From: AV2 sp035637175 | GTDB lineage: Bacteria; Verrucomicrobiota; Verrucomicrobiia; Limisphaerales; AV2 | DNA length: 12,068 bases | Direction: 5' to 3' | Assembly: GCA_035637175.1 (NCBI GenBank) | Contig: DASPXS010000196.1 | Location: 1 to 12,068, forward strand | Part shown: positions 6,400-12,068 of the stretch, one piece after another | Layout: every line of letters starts with the position of its first letter | Position numbering within the stretch: the stretch's first letter is position 1 | The notes under the pieces: model-generated | Told to the model about the DNA's origin: nothing | Databases searched by the model: none | Seen by the model: the letters and a program-made list of their open reading frames with translations, nothing else | Made by a program: the position numbers and the translations under genes

Positions 6400-8031
6400 G
6401 TGAACCGAACTTCCCTCGAAAACGCGCAGGCGGCGCCGACGCGAAGCGGGGCGGGAGCCGGTTTTTCGGCAAGGCTTCTGCCCATCGCGCTGGGCATCTG
6501 GGTATTCGCGCTGGCCTTTTTTCAATTTTCCGAAAACACCGTTGATCCGGATCTGTGGGGTCACGTGGTCTTCGGTCGGCACATGCTGCAGAGCGGGGTC
6601 GTGGAAAAATCGGAGATTTACTCCTGGACCGCGCGCGGCCGGCCGTTCGTCAACCACGAATTCGGGGCCGACCTCATCTTTGGCGCAACGCATCGGCTGC
6701 TGGGCGGCCCCGGGATCCTGCTGCTGAAAATGCTGGTCGGCCTCTCGACGTTGGCTCTCTGCCTCAAGGTCGGCGGCGAAGCAATGGCGTGGCCGCGCCG
6801 CGCGGTGGCCTGGGCCTTTGGCGCGCTGGCAGTGGTGGAGATTTCCTACGGCTTTGCCGCGCGGCCGCAAATTTTCACCGCCCTGTTTCTTGTTCTAGAG
6901 TTGTGGCTGCTGCGCCGGATTCACGGCGGTTCCTGGCGGCGGGCGCTGGCATTGCCGTTTTTGTTTTTGTTCTGGATCAACACCCACGGCGGCGCCCTGG
7001 CGGGATTCGGTTTGCTGCTGCTGTCCGCCGGCGCGACGTCGCTTGAACTTTTGGGAAAAAACCCGCCGGACCGTCGTCTCGCGGCCTGGCTCTGGATCGC
7101 AACGCTGGGCGCCGGCGGCGCATTGTTCGCCAATCCCTGGGGCGCAACAATGCTGCGTTGGCTCGTCGGCAGCGTGCTCTGGCTGCGGCCCGAAATCGAA
7201 GAATGGAACCCGACACCCTTTGGCTGGGACCATGCAGCCCTGTTCGCTTTGATCGCCTTCACCCTTATCGCGTGGGTATTTTCGCGCCGGCCGAAAGCGC
7301 TATGGGAAGCGGCTGCGTGCGCCGCGTTTGCCGTGCTGGCATTGCGTTCGGTCCGGAACACGCCGCTGTTCTGCATCGTCGCGCTGGCGCTGGCGCCGCG
7401 CCATCTGGCTGATGCGGCCGGGAGATGGGAAGGTTTTTTTGCCCCGTGGACAGAACGGTTTCGCCGCCGGCCGGTGCAGAAGTTATTGCTGGCGCTGCTG
7501 GGCGCCAGTTCGATGGCCGTTTTGTTCGCGGCCTTCACGCTGCACAAGGAGCATCCGTTGACGATGGAAGCGCCGCGCGCGCAGTATCCGGCGGCCGCCG
7601 TCAACTTCATGCGCGAACACGAACTGCGCGGCAATGCGCTGGTTTTTTTTGACTGGGGCGATTTGACGATCTTCGCATTACCCGGCTGCGCGCCGTCGCT
7701 TGACGGGCGTCTGGATGCCTGTTACCCGCGTCCGCTGATTGCCGCACACTGGCACCTCTACAATGGCGAGCCCGTCGATGAAAAGATTCTCGACCTGCAA
7801 AGCGCCGACCTTGCGCTGTTGCCGTCGAAGCTGGCCGGGGCGCTGGCCCTGGCGCGGAGGCCGGACTGGAGGGCGGTTTACTTCGACGACCTGGCCGTCG
7901 TTCTCGTGCGCGGTGACGTCGAACGTTTTGTGCGACTGCGCGGTAGGGCGCTTCCAGCGCAAGGGCCAAAGGAAGCCACGCTGGGCCGAATCGCTTTCCC
8001 GGACACCGTCGGCAGGCTGTTGGATCGTTGA
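6400..8031 (+). CDS. Polytopic membrane protein with GT-C-like DPDLWGH loop
   Basis: This 543-residue integral membrane protein has about nine to eleven hydrophobic segments between ~25 and ~380, then a soluble C-terminal domain (~390-543). Right after the first membrane helix comes DPDLWGH (49-55), followed by SWTARGRPFVNHEFGAD (75-91). RPQ (155-157), WINTHGG (192-198), NPWG (245-248) and RSVRNTPLF (316-324) also resemble a known class of GT-C-like proteins of unknown substrate. In GT-C glycosyltransferases an acidic residue in the first external loop is catalytic, so D49/D51 and E87 are candidates; activity here is inferred. The GTG at 6400 is the first start codon after the moaA stop in this frame, 30 bases downstream. 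It has no obvious ribosome binding site (a GGAGG at 6361-6365 is too far away). It probably shares the transcript of moaA. A lipid-linked sugar transferase is possible but unproven. Confidence 0.75.
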   Translation: MNRTSLENAQAAPTRSGAGAGFSARLLPIALGIWVFALAFFQFSENTVDPDLWGHVVFGRHMLQSGVVEKSEIYSWTARGRPFVNHEFGADLIFGATHRLLGGPGILLLKMLVGLSTLALCLKVGGEAMAWPRRAVAWAFGALAVVEISYGFAARPQIFTALFLVLELWLLRRIHGGSWRRALALPFLFLFWINTHGGALAGFGLLLLSAGATSLELLGKNPPDRRLAAWLWIATLGAGGALFANPWGATMLRWLVGSVLWLRPEIEEWNPTPFGWDHAALFALIAFTLIAWVFSRRPKALWEAAACAAFAVLALRSVRNTPLFCIVALALAPRHLADAAGRWEGFFAPWTERFRRRPVQKLLLALLGASSMAVLFAAFTLHKEHPLTMEAPRAQYPAAAVNFMREHELRGNALVFFDWGDLTIFALPGCAPSLDGRLDACYPRPLIAAHWHLYNGEPVDEKILDLQSADLALLPSKLAGALALARRPDWRAVYFDDLAVVLVRGDVERFVRLRGRALPAQGPKEATLGRIAFPDTVGRLLDR

Positions 8032-8057
8032 AACAATCGTTGCGCAGTGGACGAATC

Positions 8058-8089
8058 TTGACCCGAGTTCGGCAGATTAGGTATTTAAT
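8058..8089 (+). promoter_or_regulatory. Putative promoter of the fmdB-like gene
   Basis: TTGACC at 8058-8063 is followed by an AT-rich block, TATTTAAT at 8082-8089. TTTAAT (8084-8089) is the better -10 but gives a long 20-base spacer; TATTTA (8082-8087) gives 18 bases with a poorer match. Either would start transcription within a few bases of the ATG at 8097. Confidence 0.4.
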
Positions 8090-8096
8090 CGAAACC

Positions 8097-8441
8097 ATGC
8101 CGACATACGAATACGTTTGTTCCAAGTGCAAGCATCAGTTTGAAATCTTTCAGTCGATTGCCCAGCAGCCGCTGACAGTCTGCCCGCAGGATAAGTGCGG
8201 GCAGAAACGCTGGGGGAAAGGGAAAGTCAAGCGCGCCATCGTCTCCGGCGCGGGCATCCTTTTCAAGGGCAGCGGATTTTACACCACCGATTACCGCAGC
8301 GAGAGTTACAAAGAAGCCGCAAAAAAGGAATCCTCGTCGTCTGCGCCGTCAACCGGCGGCGAGGGCAAAGCGGCCGCCAAAACCGATACCCCGACAAAAC
8401 CCGAATCCAAAGCGGCCAAATCGAAATCAACCGGCAAGTAA
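8097..8441 (+). CDS. FmdB-family zinc-ribbon protein
   Basis: This 114-residue protein opens with MPTYEYVCSKCKHQFEIFQS, the standard start of the FmdB/CxxC_CxxC_SSSS regulatory zinc-ribbon family. The four presumed zinc ligands are C8, C11, C29 and C34. The second knuckle is CPQDKC (four residues between the cysteines) where the family usually has CxxC. After it come VKRAIVSGAGILFKGSGFYTTDYR, also family-typical, and a Ser/Lys/Ala/Thr-rich tail (~80-114) that is probably disordered. The name comes from a putative regulator of formamidase and amidase genes, but the function of most members is unknown. The start at 8097 is fixed by the MPTYEY motif; 23 upstream in-frame residues from 8028 overlap the previous gene. 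It lies 65 bases after the membrane-protein gene and has its own promoter candidate. Confidence 0.9.
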   Translation: MPTYEYVCSKCKHQFEIFQSIAQQPLTVCPQDKCGQKRWGKGKVKRAIVSGAGILFKGSGFYTTDYRSESYKEAAKKESSSSAPSTGGEGKAAAKTDTPTKPESKAAKSKSTGK

Positions 8442-8460
8442 TGTGCTGTATCAGCGCACC

Positions 8461-8526
8461 GTGACCCGCTTCGTCAGCTTGAAGCCAATCGCCCGGCGGC
8501 CGCCGATCGACGCTCCCCATCTGTGA
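8461..8526 (+). other. Possible 21-codon leader ORF overlapping the next start (GTGA)
   Basis: A short frame, GTG at 8461 to TGA at 8524-8526, encodes VTRFVSLKPIARRPPIDAPHL. Its stop overlaps the GTG start of the following gene by four bases. It could be a coupling leader, or the displaced basic n-region of that gene's signal peptide after a one-base shift. Nothing else supports translation. Confidence 0.2.
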
Positions 8527-9869
8527 GCACCGGCGCGATCATTGCCGGTTGGTTGGTGGCCTGCGCCGCCTTTGCAGCGACCCCGCCCGCGACCGTGCGC
8601 ACCGTGCGCAGCAGCACCGGCCAATTCATCGTTCGCGGTCCGACGCTCTCCGCGGTGGCGGTGGCGACCAATTCTTCGCAGAACGGCTCAACTCTGATTC
8701 AGTTGGACCCGAATATTCTCGCCATCACCTGCGAGCGCCTCAAACAGGCGCTCTTGAGCGAATTGGCGATGCTCGATCTTTGGCGCGGGCGCATCTACCT
8801 GGAGATCAGCTCGGGCCTGTCCACCAACCAGGCGCCGGTCATCGTGGCCAAGCCTTATCTCGACGGCTGGCAGTATCAGGTGGAACTGCCGTGCTGGATT
8901 GAGAAACCAAAGCTGGTGCGGGGATTGATTCAGGTTCTGCTGATGGAAATCGCCAATCGCAACGCCGGTTTGCGCTCGGCGGAAATCCCGCTCTGGCTCT
9001 CGGAGGGACTGGCGCAACATTTGATCAATTCCGCCGCCGCAGACCTGGTCCTGCCGCAACCCCAATGGGACTTCAATCACGTGAACATAAGCTGGGGGAC
9101 GTGGCAGGGCGTCCGGCGCGATCCGCTCAAGGACGCGCGCGAGCGTTTGCAGACGCACGCGGCGCTCACGTTCGCCAAACTTGGCGACACGTTTCCCGAC
9201 CCGCTTCCGGAGGAAACCTGGAAGACCTTCCGGGCTTCCGCGCAGTTGTTTGTCAGTCAACTCTTGCGGTTGCCGGCCGGCCGGCCGACGCTGGTCAGGA
9301 TGCTGTACGAACTGCCTTCCTACCTGAACTGGCAGTCGGCGTTCCTGAGCGCGTATCGCGCGCAGTTCCCGCGCCTGCTCGACGTAGAAAAATGGTGGGC
9401 GGTCATCCTGATCCAATTCACCGGGCAGGACCCCACACAAGCCTGGTCCATCCCGGTCCTGCTGCAGAAACTGGAGGACACGCTGCATCCGCCGGCGCTG
9501 GTCAGCACCGATCGCAAAGACTTGCCGCGCCGCGCCCGGCTTAGCGTTCAACAGATCATCACCGATTGGGATTACCTGCGGCAAAGGATCGTGCTGAAGG
9601 AAGTAACCTCCCAGTTGCTCGGCGTGCGCCTCAAAACGCCCCCGGAACTGCTTTCTTTGGTGGACGACTATCGCGCGGCGATGGAGAATTATCTCGCCCG
9701 GCGCGATCAGGTCGGCCTCGCGCGGTCGTTGTCCGGCCTGCCACCCATGCGCGCCGATCAGGTGGTGCGCGAGGCCGTCAAGAGGTTGAACGAACTGGAC
9801 GGGAAACGAGCCTCGCTGCAAGCCACCAACGCGCCGCCCGCCAACACGTTAGCCAGACCGGCGAAATAG
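8523..9869 (+). CDS. Exported gluzincin-peptidase-like protein lacking the HExxH zinc motif
   Basis: This is a 448-residue protein of no named family. The GTG at 8523 is the first start codon in this frame after the fmdB-like stop. Residues ~5-18 are hydrophobic. They contain a lipobox-like LVAC (11-14) and an alternative AFA-A cleavage site (16-19), but there is no basic residue before them. PLWLSEGLAQHL (156-167) closely resembles the third-ligand helix of gluzincin peptidases (WLxEG), with E161 in the ligand position. About 24 residues upstream, where HExxH is expected, the sequence reads QVLLM (137-141), so both histidines and the catalytic glutamate are missing. SAQLFVSQLL (239-248), then LNWQSAFLSAYRAQF and VEKWW (288-292), resemble the helical tail that follows such domains. 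It is probably an inactive relative acting in the envelope. The C-terminus ends in ATNAPPANT, like the tail of the coiled-coil protein. Confidence 0.7.
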   Translation: MSTGAIIAGWLVACAAFAATPPATVRTVRSSTGQFIVRGPTLSAVAVATNSSQNGSTLIQLDPNILAITCERLKQALLSELAMLDLWRGRIYLEISSGLSTNQAPVIVAKPYLDGWQYQVELPCWIEKPKLVRGLIQVLLMEIANRNAGLRSAEIPLWLSEGLAQHLINSAAADLVLPQPQWDFNHVNISWGTWQGVRRDPLKDARERLQTHAALTFAKLGDTFPDPLPEETWKTFRASAQLFVSQLLRLPAGRPTLVRMLYELPSYLNWQSAFLSAYRAQFPRLLDVEKWWAVILIQFTGQDPTQAWSIPVLLQKLEDTLHPPALVSTDRKDLPRRARLSVQQIITDWDYLRQRIVLKEVTSQLLGVRLKTPPELLSLVDDYRAAMENYLARRDQVGLARSLSGLPPMRADQVVREAVKRLNELDGKRASLQATNAPPANTLARPAK

Positions 9870-9901
9870 ATCGATCCGGCCCGGGGGTAAGATCCTTTTT
9901 T
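9869..9901 (+). terminator. Weak candidate terminator before kamA
   Basis: Immediately after the stop of the gluzincin-like gene, GATC at 9869-9872 or 9873-9876 can pair with GATC at 9891-9894 around a GC-rich loop, followed by six T at 9896-9901. The stem is short, so intrinsic termination is only possible. Confidence 0.25.
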
Positions 9902-9911
9902 GGCCCGCCGC

Positions 9912-9939
9912 TTGACAGGTTGACGACCCAAAATATAGT
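9912..9939 (+). promoter_or_regulatory. Strong sigma70-like promoter of kamA
   Basis: TTGACA at 9912-9917 is a perfect -35 consensus. TATAGT at 9934-9939 matches five of six -10 bases, with a 16-base spacer. Only nine bases separate the -10 box from the ATG at 9949, so the transcript should start at about 9946, leaving a leader of zero to three bases. Confidence 0.7.
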
Positions 9940-9948
9940 TCCCGCACC

Positions 9949-11223
9949 ATGAACGAAACTTCATCGGCAAGCGGCGACGAGCCGCCATCGTGTAGCAAGC
10001 CCGGTTCTCTGAAAGAATTCAAATCGGCCGGACGCGGCTTCTGGTCGGACGTGACGGACGCCGACTGGAACAACTGGCGCTGGCAGCTCAAACACCGGAT
10101 CACTTCGCTGGATCAACTCCAGCGACTGATGCCCTCGCTCACGCCGGAGGAATACGCCGGCACTCAACTGGCCAACACAAAACTGGCCCTGGCCATCACG
10201 CCCTACTTCTTCAACCTGATCGATCCGGCGGATGAGAACTGTCCGATTCGCCGGCAGGTCATCCCGCGTCTCGAAGAGACGCACACGGCGCCGTGGGAAA
10301 TGAGCGATCCGTGCGGCGAAGATTCCCATTCGCCCGTGCCCGGGCTCGTGCATCGCTACCCCGACCGCGTGCTCTTTCTGGTCACCGACCGTTGCGCCGC
10401 TTACTGTCGTTATTGCACCCGCTCGCGGCTGGTGAGCAATGCGGCCGGCTACGACTTCCATCCGGAGTTCGACCGGCAGATCCAATACATCCGCGAACAT
10501 CCGGAAGTGCGCGACGTGCTGCTCAGCGGAGGCGATCCGCTGCTGTTCAGTGACGAGAAACTCGAACATCTGCTGAGCCGGTTGCGGGCGATCAAGCACA
10601 TCGAGTTCCTTCGCATCGGCACGCGCATTCCGATTTTCCTCCCGCAACGCGTCACGCCCGAACTGTGCGCGATGCTGAGACAGTTTCATCCGCTGTTCGT
10701 CAGCGTTCACTCCAACCATCCGCGCGAGCTGACCACCGAAGTGCGCGACGCTCTCGGCCGTCTCGCCGATGCCGGCATCCCGCTGGGCAACCAGTCGGTG
10801 CTGCTCCGTCACGTCAACGACGACGTGACCGTGATGAAAGCCCACGTGCAGAAGTTGCTGATGTGCCGGGTGAAACCGTACTACCTCTACCAGTGCGACC
10901 TGATTTCCGGTTCGGCCCACCTGCGCGCGAGCGTCCGCAAGGGACTCGAAATCATGGAAGGGCTGCGCGGTCACACCACTGGCTACGCCGTGCCGCAATA
11001 CGTCATTGATGCGCCCGGGGGCGGCGGCAAGGTGCCGGTTAATCCCGAATACGTGCTCAGCCGCAATGCCGACCGTGTCGTCATCCGCAATTTCGAAGGG
11101 AAGCTCTTTGAATATCCGGAGGCCGCGGACGGCACGCCGCTGGCGGGCGCGCCGAACAGGACAGGCGCGCTTCGCAACGTCGTCAGGCCGCAACAAAAGA
11201 GCTCCCTCTCCACCGTCGGATGA
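9949..11223 (+). CDS. kamA: KamA-family radical-SAM lysine 2,3-aminomutase (zinc-site-less variant)
   Basis: This family uses SAM, a 4Fe-4S cluster and PLP to move an amino group from C2 to C3 of lysine, giving beta-lysine for osmoprotection, lysine catabolism or modification of elongation factor P. The 424-residue protein has the cluster motif C149-x3-C153-x2-C156 (DRCAAYCRYC), LLSGGDPLL (191-199), the PLP lysine K361 in DAPGGGGKVPV, and PLGNQSVLLRHVND (278-291). D317 (YQCD) and D354 (VIDAPGGGG) align with the two aspartates that hold the lysine side-chain amine in the clostridial enzyme, which favours lysine over glutamate. The C-terminal CxCxxC zinc ligands of that enzyme are absent, and its internal ligand Cys268 aligns with D292. 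The last ~7 residues (SSLSTVG) are encoded inside an inverted repeat. Whether it acts on free lysine or on EF-P cannot be decided here; no efp, epmA or kamB/kamD gene is in the window. Confidence 0.9.
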   Translation: MNETSSASGDEPPSCSKPGSLKEFKSAGRGFWSDVTDADWNNWRWQLKHRITSLDQLQRLMPSLTPEEYAGTQLANTKLALAITPYFFNLIDPADENCPIRRQVIPRLEETHTAPWEMSDPCGEDSHSPVPGLVHRYPDRVLFLVTDRCAAYCRYCTRSRLVSNAAGYDFHPEFDRQIQYIREHPEVRDVLLSGGDPLLFSDEKLEHLLSRLRAIKHIEFLRIGTRIPIFLPQRVTPELCAMLRQFHPLFVSVHSNHPRELTTEVRDALGRLADAGIPLGNQSVLLRHVNDDVTVMKAHVQKLLMCRVKPYYLYQCDLISGSAHLRASVRKGLEIMEGLRGHTTGYAVPQYVIDAPGGGGKVPVNPEYVLSRNADRVVIRNFEGKLFEYPEAADGTPLAGAPNRTGALRNVVRPQQKSSLSTVG

Positions 11224-11249
11224 AGAAGAGGGCAGGGGAGAGGAGGGAG
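11202..11249. repeat. Imperfect inverted repeat spanning the kamA stop codon
   Basis: CTCCCTCTCC at 11202-11211 is complementary, with a three-base interruption, to GGAGAGGAGGGAG at 11237-11249. The kamA stop (11221-11223) lies inside the loop. The purine/pyrimidine-biased arms resemble dispersed intergenic hairpin repeats. It could also end kamA transcription, but there is no T-run. Confidence 0.5.
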
Positions 11250-11264
11250 TGGCAAAGATGGCTT

Positions 11265-11292
11265 CTCCCCGCTCCTGCGTCGCCGAGGGGAG
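11265..11292. repeat. Second hairpin of similar composition
   Basis: CTCCCC at 11265-11270 pairs with GGGGAG at 11287-11292 across a 16-base loop. With the preceding inverted repeat it fills most of the 119 bases between kamA and the RHS frame. Both end in GGATGA-like sequence (GGATGAAG at 11218-11225, GGATGAAA at 11292-11299), suggesting two diverged copies of one element. Confidence 0.4.
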
Positions 11293-11342
11293 GATGAAAA
11301 CGCGCGCTCCAAAAAAAATCGCGCAGAAAAACAGTTTTATCT

Positions 11343-12068
11343 GTGGCCGTTTGGCATGACGGGCCGTTCGACAACGACACGGTGAGTTACACGAACAATA
11401 ACGCGCGTTTGCGACAAAGCCTCACCTTGCAGCAGCCCAGCGGCGTCTGGACGCAGAGCTACGCCTATGACGCGGCCAAGCGGCTCACCAACACCACGTC
11501 ATCGGCAGGTGGGTATGCTTACACCTACCAGGGCGCCGGCAAGCTGGTGAAAAAACTCTCGTTGCCGAACAAAAGTTACATCACCAATGTTTACGACAAT
11601 GTGGCGCGGTTGACGGGCACGTACCTGACCCACAGTAACGGCACAGTCCTCAACAAACACGAATACGTTTACAACGCGGGGAACCAGCGAATTCGCCACA
11701 CGCGGACCGACAACAGTTACGTGACCAACACCTACGACAACATCGGCCAATTGAAGACGGCGGTGGGCAGCGGCGGGCAATCGACGGAGAACCTGGGCTA
11801 CAATTACGACGCGGCCTGGAACCTGAACCAACGGACCAACAGCGGCACGACATACACGTTCAGCGTGGACACCAAGAACCAGTTGACCAGCGATCCGAGC
11901 TACACGGATGGCTATGATGACAACGGTAATTTGACCACGCGTTCCAACGGCACCTACCTGGCGTACACCTACAGCTACGACGACGAAAACCAATTGACCA
12001 GCGTCGCGTATGCCGACGGTTCGCAGCCGACGACGGCGTGGTGGCGGTTGGACTTTGTATATGACGGA
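11343..12068 (+). CDS. RHS/YD-repeat protein, N-terminally truncated and running off the window
   Basis: The frame is open from just after a TGA at 11295-11297 to the window end, and the first usual start codon is the GTG at 11343. The 242 visible codons encode YD repeats at roughly 20-30-residue spacing: SYAYDAAKRLTNT, NVYDNVARLTGTY, YVYNAGNQRIRH, NTYDNIGQLKTA, YNYDAAWNLNQRT, GYDDNGNLTTRSNG, YSYDDENQLTSV and FVYDG. This is the shell-forming repeat of RHS/YD proteins, large secreted or surface polymorphic-toxin or cell-contact proteins that normally exceed 1000 residues. Here the frame enters the repeat region almost at once (DGPFDNDTVSYTNNNARL), without signal peptide or N-terminal domain. 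It is therefore probably a displaced 3' fragment or a decayed gene, although the true 3' end is not visible. The codons are Asn/Thr/Tyr-rich as expected for the family. Function as a stand-alone protein is doubtful. Confidence 0.75.
   Translation, partial: MAVWHDGPFDNDTVSYTNNNARLRQSLTLQQPSGVWTQSYAYDAAKRLTNTTSSAGGYAYTYQGAGKLVKKLSLPNKSYITNVYDNVARLTGTYLTHSNGTVLNKHEYVYNAGNQRIRHTRTDNSYVTNTYDNIGQLKTAVGSGGQSTENLGYNYDAAWNLNQRTNSGTTYTFSVDTKNQLTSDPSYTDGYDDNGNLTTRSNGTYLAYTYSYDDENQLTSVAYADGSQPTTAWWRLDFVYDG

Noticed and set aside
5176..6870. 564-codon open frame on the minus strand opposite moaA
   Set aside because: It is a shadow frame caused by high GC at third codon positions; the plus-strand moaA has all its cluster motifs, and the minus-strand translation shows no recognisable domain.
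8443..8459. Hairpin GTGCTG-TAT-CAGCGCAC after the fmdB-like stop as a terminator
   Set aside because: The stem needs a bulge, the loop is only three bases and no T-run follows.
11294..11359. Short ORF MKTRAPKKIAQKNSF... upstream of the RHS frame as its missing signal peptide
   Set aside because: It is in a different frame, lacks a hydrophobic core, and GGGGAGG lies immediately against its ATG without spacing.
1..12068. CRISPR array, tRNA/rRNA genes, transposase or integrase
   Set aside because: No regularly spaced repeats, no cloverleaf or rRNA-like segments and no transposase or integrase motifs were seen on either strand.

Overview
The window is GC-rich (roughly 60%), gene-dense bacterial DNA with mostly housekeeping content. 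It most resembles Verrucomicrobiota, perhaps the Pedosphaera/Limisphaerales side. The grounds are the receiver-domain style (TSGYS), the stand-alone LON-domain plus DUF1844 pair, the small FmdB-type zinc ribbon, the (T/A)NAPP-rich protein tails and the style of the YD-repeat (RHS) protein. This assignment is an inference from recognised protein style; no marker gene such as rRNA is present.

Layout. (1) 2-310: the C-terminal receiver domain of a signalling protein cut by the window edge. (2) 513-3282, plus strand: serA (D-3-phosphoglycerate dehydrogenase with ACT domain), then an exported parvulin-type prolyl isomerase. (3) 3319-4406, minus strand: a stand-alone LON substrate-binding-domain protein and a DUF1844 protein joined by an ATGA overlap, convergent with the isomerase gene. 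(4) 4493-8031, plus strand: a membrane-anchored coiled-coil protein, moaA (joined to it by ATGA) and a large polytopic membrane protein with a GT-C-like DPDLWGH loop. (5) 8097-9869: an FmdB-type zinc-ribbon protein, then an exported protein that looks like a gluzincin metallopeptidase with its HExxH lost. (6) 9949-11223: a KamA-family radical-SAM aminomutase whose C-terminus runs into an intergenic inverted repeat. (7) 11343-end: an RHS/YD-repeat reading frame that lacks its expected N-terminal portion and runs off the window.

How it works together. Serine synthesis, molybdopterin synthesis, lysine 2,3-aminomutase chemistry and envelope protein folding are separate functions; I see no single operon-wide pathway. 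The most coherent signal is regulatory. Four unrelated transcription starts (serA, LON gene, fmdB-like gene, kamA) have a sigma70-like -35/-10 pair whose -10 box lies only 6-13 bases before the ATG, and none has a clear Shine-Dalgarno sequence. This predicts leaderless or nearly leaderless mRNAs. I find no tRNA, rRNA, CRISPR array or transposase. I do not see an undescribed defence or mobile system; the best candidates for novelty are the promoter architecture, the apparent pseudo-peptidase, the KamA variant without zinc ligands and the truncated RHS fragment next to repeats.
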